64,000 bases of DNA from an uncultured Paracoccaceae bacterium (GTDB lineage: Bacteria; Pseudomonadota; Alphaproteobacteria; Rhodobacterales; Rhodobacteraceae). Location of the stretch: contig CANLQK010000006.1 in assembly GCA_947493255.1 (NCBI GenBank), positions 248,001-312,000 on the forward strand, read 5' to 3'. Every line of letters begins with the position of its first letter. Within the stretch, counting starts at the first letter, position 1. Below are positions 61,926-64,000 of the stretch, piece by piece. A program made the translations under genes and the position numbers. The notes under the pieces are model-generated. The model was given only the letters and a program-made list of their open reading frames with translations, had not been told where the DNA came from and did not search any database.

Positions 61926-63288
61926 GGTGAGTTACCTTTTCTTCAAGGGCGGAATAAACAGCGTCAAAAACAGGCGCCCAATCCATCGGTTTAGCTTGTC
62001 GGAACAATCGCATGGACGGATACCATTTTGTGGACTCGCCTGCATGTCGGTAAACCCAAAATGCATCCCAATGCAAAATTACCCACGTCGGAATTCCTAA
62101 AGACCCGGCGATGTGCGCGGTAGCTGTGTCGGATGTAATAACCAGATCCATTTCACGCATGGTCGCGGCGCAGTCCGCAAAATCACGGTCTGTACTGGCG
62201 GTATCAACAATCAAGGCAGCTGACCCATCCTTTTGAAACGCTTCTAGGAAGGGCCCCTTATAGAGCGAGAACATTTGCACATCTGGCAAGCCAGCCAATG
62301 GCAAAAATTCTCGATGCGTGAATGACCGAAACGTATTGGCCTTATAGGTCGCCGAGCCGGACCAAACGATCCCAACCTTAAACATGCCTTCATGTTGCGC
62401 CGTGATCGACTTGGCCCGAGCCACAGCATCTTCCGGCAGCTTCAGTTGGGTTGGCGTGGGCACTGTACCCTGGTCATCTGAACCATAAACCAATTTCGGG
62501 AGATCCATCAGGCTTACCCAATAGTCGACCGGATCGTCTGCTTTTGCAGACTTTCCGATCCATTCAACCCCCTCGATCCCATCAAGCAATCGCAACAATG
62601 GGCCCTTCGCAACCAACCGCACTTTAACTCCCATTGCAGCAATCAATGGAATGAAACGGACCATTAAAACCATATCACCAAAACCCTGTTCAGGGAGGAT
62701 CAACAGCGTCTTGCCCTTTAAATCCGTTCCATCGGTCCATTTTGGAAATGGAACCTCTGCAGGTGAAATTTCGTCTGTTTTCCAACGGGCATCGTATGTG
62801 CGGAATGCGGCTCCATAGTCACCTGCTCCCAACTGTGCAAACGCAAGCTGAAGCTCAATTTCAGGTTCTTCAGGAAACCTCGAGACCAATGGTGTTAAGT
62901 ACTCAATTGCGTCTCTATACCGGCCTAAACCACGGTAACATCGACCAATCATTGCGTGGTGCATCAGGTGAGATGGGTCCATTGCTAGCGACTGAAAACG
63001 CAGCTCGATCGACCGTTCATATTCACCCAAGTCTGATAAAATATTCGCGTAGTTATTTAGAATGCCTTTATCATCTGGGTTCAAATAATGTGCACGCTTT
63101 TGGGCCAACCGCGCCATCTCATGACGTCCTGATGATCGGTAAAGCGCGCCCAAGTTCGTCCAAATCCCAGCGTCTTTCGGATGTCGTGTCAGATATGCTG
63201 TATAGCCATCCAACGCACCCGCCAAATCGCCCGCTTTGTGCGCATTCACGGCCCCTAGTCGGAGCGACGCACTCGTTTCACCTGACAT
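61918..63288 (-). CDS. TPR-containing glycosyltransferase (GT9/41-like C-terminus)
   Basis: 456 residues. Tetratricopeptide repeats fill the first ~155 residues (GALDGYTAYLTRHPKDAGIWTNLGALYRSSGRHEMARLAQKRAHYLNPDDKGILNNYANILSDLGEYERSIEL). The C-terminal domain has a nucleotide-sugar transferase look: LLILPEQGFGDMVLMVRFIPLIAAMGVKV and DLVITSDTATAHIAGSLGIPTWVIL. It could glycosylate a protein or build a surface polysaccharide. It is placed in the same operon as the FkbM and DUF6165 genes. Confidence 0.8.
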   Translation of the reverse strand: MSGETSASLRLGAVNAHKAGDLAGALDGYTAYLTRHPKDAGIWTNLGALYRSSGRHEMARLAQKRAHYLNPDDKGILNNYANILSDLGEYERSIELRFQSLAMDPSHLMHHAMIGRCYRGLGRYRDAIEYLTPLVSRFPEEPEIELQLAFAQLGAGDYGAAFRTYDARWKTDEISPAEVPFPKWTDGTDLKGKTLLILPEQGFGDMVLMVRFIPLIAAMGVKVRLVAKGPLLRLLDGIEGVEWIGKSAKADDPVDYWVSLMDLPKLVYGSDDQGTVPTPTQLKLPEDAVARAKSITAQHEGMFKVGIVWSGSATYKANTFRSFTHREFLPLAGLPDVQMFSLYKGPFLEAFQKDGSAALIVDTASTDRDFADCAATMREMDLVITSDTATAHIAGSLGIPTWVILHWDAFWVYRHAGESTKWYPSMRLFRQAKPMDWAPVFDAVYSALEEKVTHRD

Positions 63289-63291
63289 CGA

Positions 63292-64000
63292 TCAATCCTT
63301 GGAACGTTTGCGCGCGATCGGCTTAAGCAACGTTTCTGGCCGTCTTTCTTCTGCAGCTTCAAACAAAGAGAACGTTTGGTTGACGTAGTTAACCGCACCG
63401 GAAATCATGTCCATGTATTCGGTTAATTCAGGCGTCACTTCGGTCTCTGTCACCACGACACTGCGTTCGGGCGAAACAGTCTCGAACCCAGCATAAAACA
63501 GCGGATCACCACGTTTGATTTTGATCGGCTTATCTGGCTCATGCCATTCAAATGCCCACATCAACGGGCGTGGCCAAACATTGATCGGGAACCGTCCGCC
63601 AAAAATCGTTCCAGGCAATGGAGTGCGGTTGTAGTGCATGAACGGGCTAATCTGACTCATGTAGACGGGCTCGTCAGAGATAAACACATATGGAAGCGAC
63701 AGCTGAATCGTCGGCACGCCCTTGGTCCGCCACTCGACCTCATTGGTCAGATGCAGCTTTTCGCCCAATTTATTCCCACGAATTCCACTTTGCGTACCCG
63801 CTAAATTCCGTAGAATGCCTTTTCCGTCCTTGTCACGATCAAACCCGATGTGGATGTCGAAAGGACACTTTACCATAAAGTATCGGCTTTCCATGTTGAT
63901 CACGGCGGGACAACGCGATGCTGACTTTGCATGTTCGCGATTCATCTCTACGGACCGAACCCGCTCGGGGGCATCATAAATAATACCGCCCTTCTTTTCG
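63292..64000 (-). CDS. Hypothetical protein (5' truncated by the window edge)
   Basis: The frame is open to the window end, so the N-terminus is missing; ~235 residues are visible. An ATG at 63945 exists, but the frame continues without a stop beyond it, so it is not necessarily the start. It reads as a soluble protein with HLTNEVEWRTKGVPTIQLSLPYVFISDEPVYMSQISPFMHYNRTPLPGTIFGGRFPINVWPRPLMWAFEWH; no family is recognised. It ends 3 nt before the TPR-glycosyltransferase start, so it is probably in the same operon. Confidence 0.6.
   Translation of the reverse strand, partial: EKKGGIIYDAPERVRSVEMNREHAKSASRCPAVINMESRYFMVKCPFDIHIGFDRDKDGKGILRNLAGTQSGIRGNKLGEKLHLTNEVEWRTKGVPTIQLSLPYVFISDEPVYMSQISPFMHYNRTPLPGTIFGGRFPINVWPRPLMWAFEWHEPDKPIKIKRGDPLFYAGFETVSPERSVVVTETEVTPELTEYMDMISGAVNYVNQTFSLFEAAEERRPETLLKPIARKRSKD

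Overview
The window looks like a chromosomal segment of an alphaproteobacterium of the Rhodobacteraceae (Roseobacter group). The pointers are the rpsT-dnaA-dnaN-recF-gyrB housekeeping block, the mutM/ubiE/ubiB neighbourhood, the FlaF/FlbT flagellin regulators, a short FlgJ without a muramidase domain, an FMN-riboswitch-controlled RibH of the RibH2 type, and recurring CtrA-like motifs in the flagellar intergenic regions. No rRNA, tRNA, transposon or CRISPR array was found. Species is not assignable from what is visible.

Layout. 0-4.7 kb: tail of an MFS transporter, the murein endopeptidase mepA, a YhhQ-type queuosine-precursor transporter with a candidate structured leader, a structured transcript with a very strong Shine-Dalgarno and a clear terminator, the ribosome-rescue factor arfB, an ECF sigma/anti-sigma pair and a small COG4315-like lipoprotein. 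4.8-6.1 kb: an AT-richer two-gene insertion holding a Panacea-domain protein and a two-TM protein with a GAF-like domain. This is the best candidate in the window for an undescribed toxin-antitoxin or defence pair. 6.2-16.9 kb: metabolism (pncB, pncA, hydroxyproline epimerase, YCII proteins, FMN riboswitch and ribH, BCCT transporter, Hsp70-like protein, trhO, a PLP enzyme and a methyltransferase). 16.9-30.8 kb: gyrB, a TetR/oxidoreductase pair with three operator copies, lysE, recF, dnaN, dnaA, rpsT, enoyl-CoA hydratase, mutM, ubiE and ubiB.

30.7-60.7 kb is a nearly complete flagellar island. It encodes the rod, hook and rings (flgB,C,E-I,K,L, fliE, fliF), the export gate and ATPase (flhA, flhB, fliP,Q,R,H,I), hook-length and cap functions (fliK, flgD), flagellin with its post-transcriptional regulators flaF/flbT, and the stator (motA, motB, a MotE-like protein, two FliL-family proteins). 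There are also several poorly known partners (DUF1217, a FliJ-like coiled coil, a DUF6468-like protein and a 732-residue exported repeat protein). fliG and fliM are not in the window, so the C-ring must be completed from elsewhere. Start/stop overlaps show tight translational coupling. Four flagellar control regions carry a one-mismatch TTAA-N7-TTAA motif, and a fifth carries a weaker two-mismatch version.

60.8-64 kb: an FkbM methyltransferase, a DUF6165-like protein, a TPR-glycosyltransferase and a truncated hypothetical. They are probably involved in glycan or surface modification, possibly of the flagellum.

The most unusual regulatory structures are the yhhQ leader, the RNA at 2.26-2.46 kb, the intrinsic-terminator hairpin whose loop holds the recF start codon, the multi-hairpin flagellin leader, and a hairpin that buries the motB ribosome-binding site.
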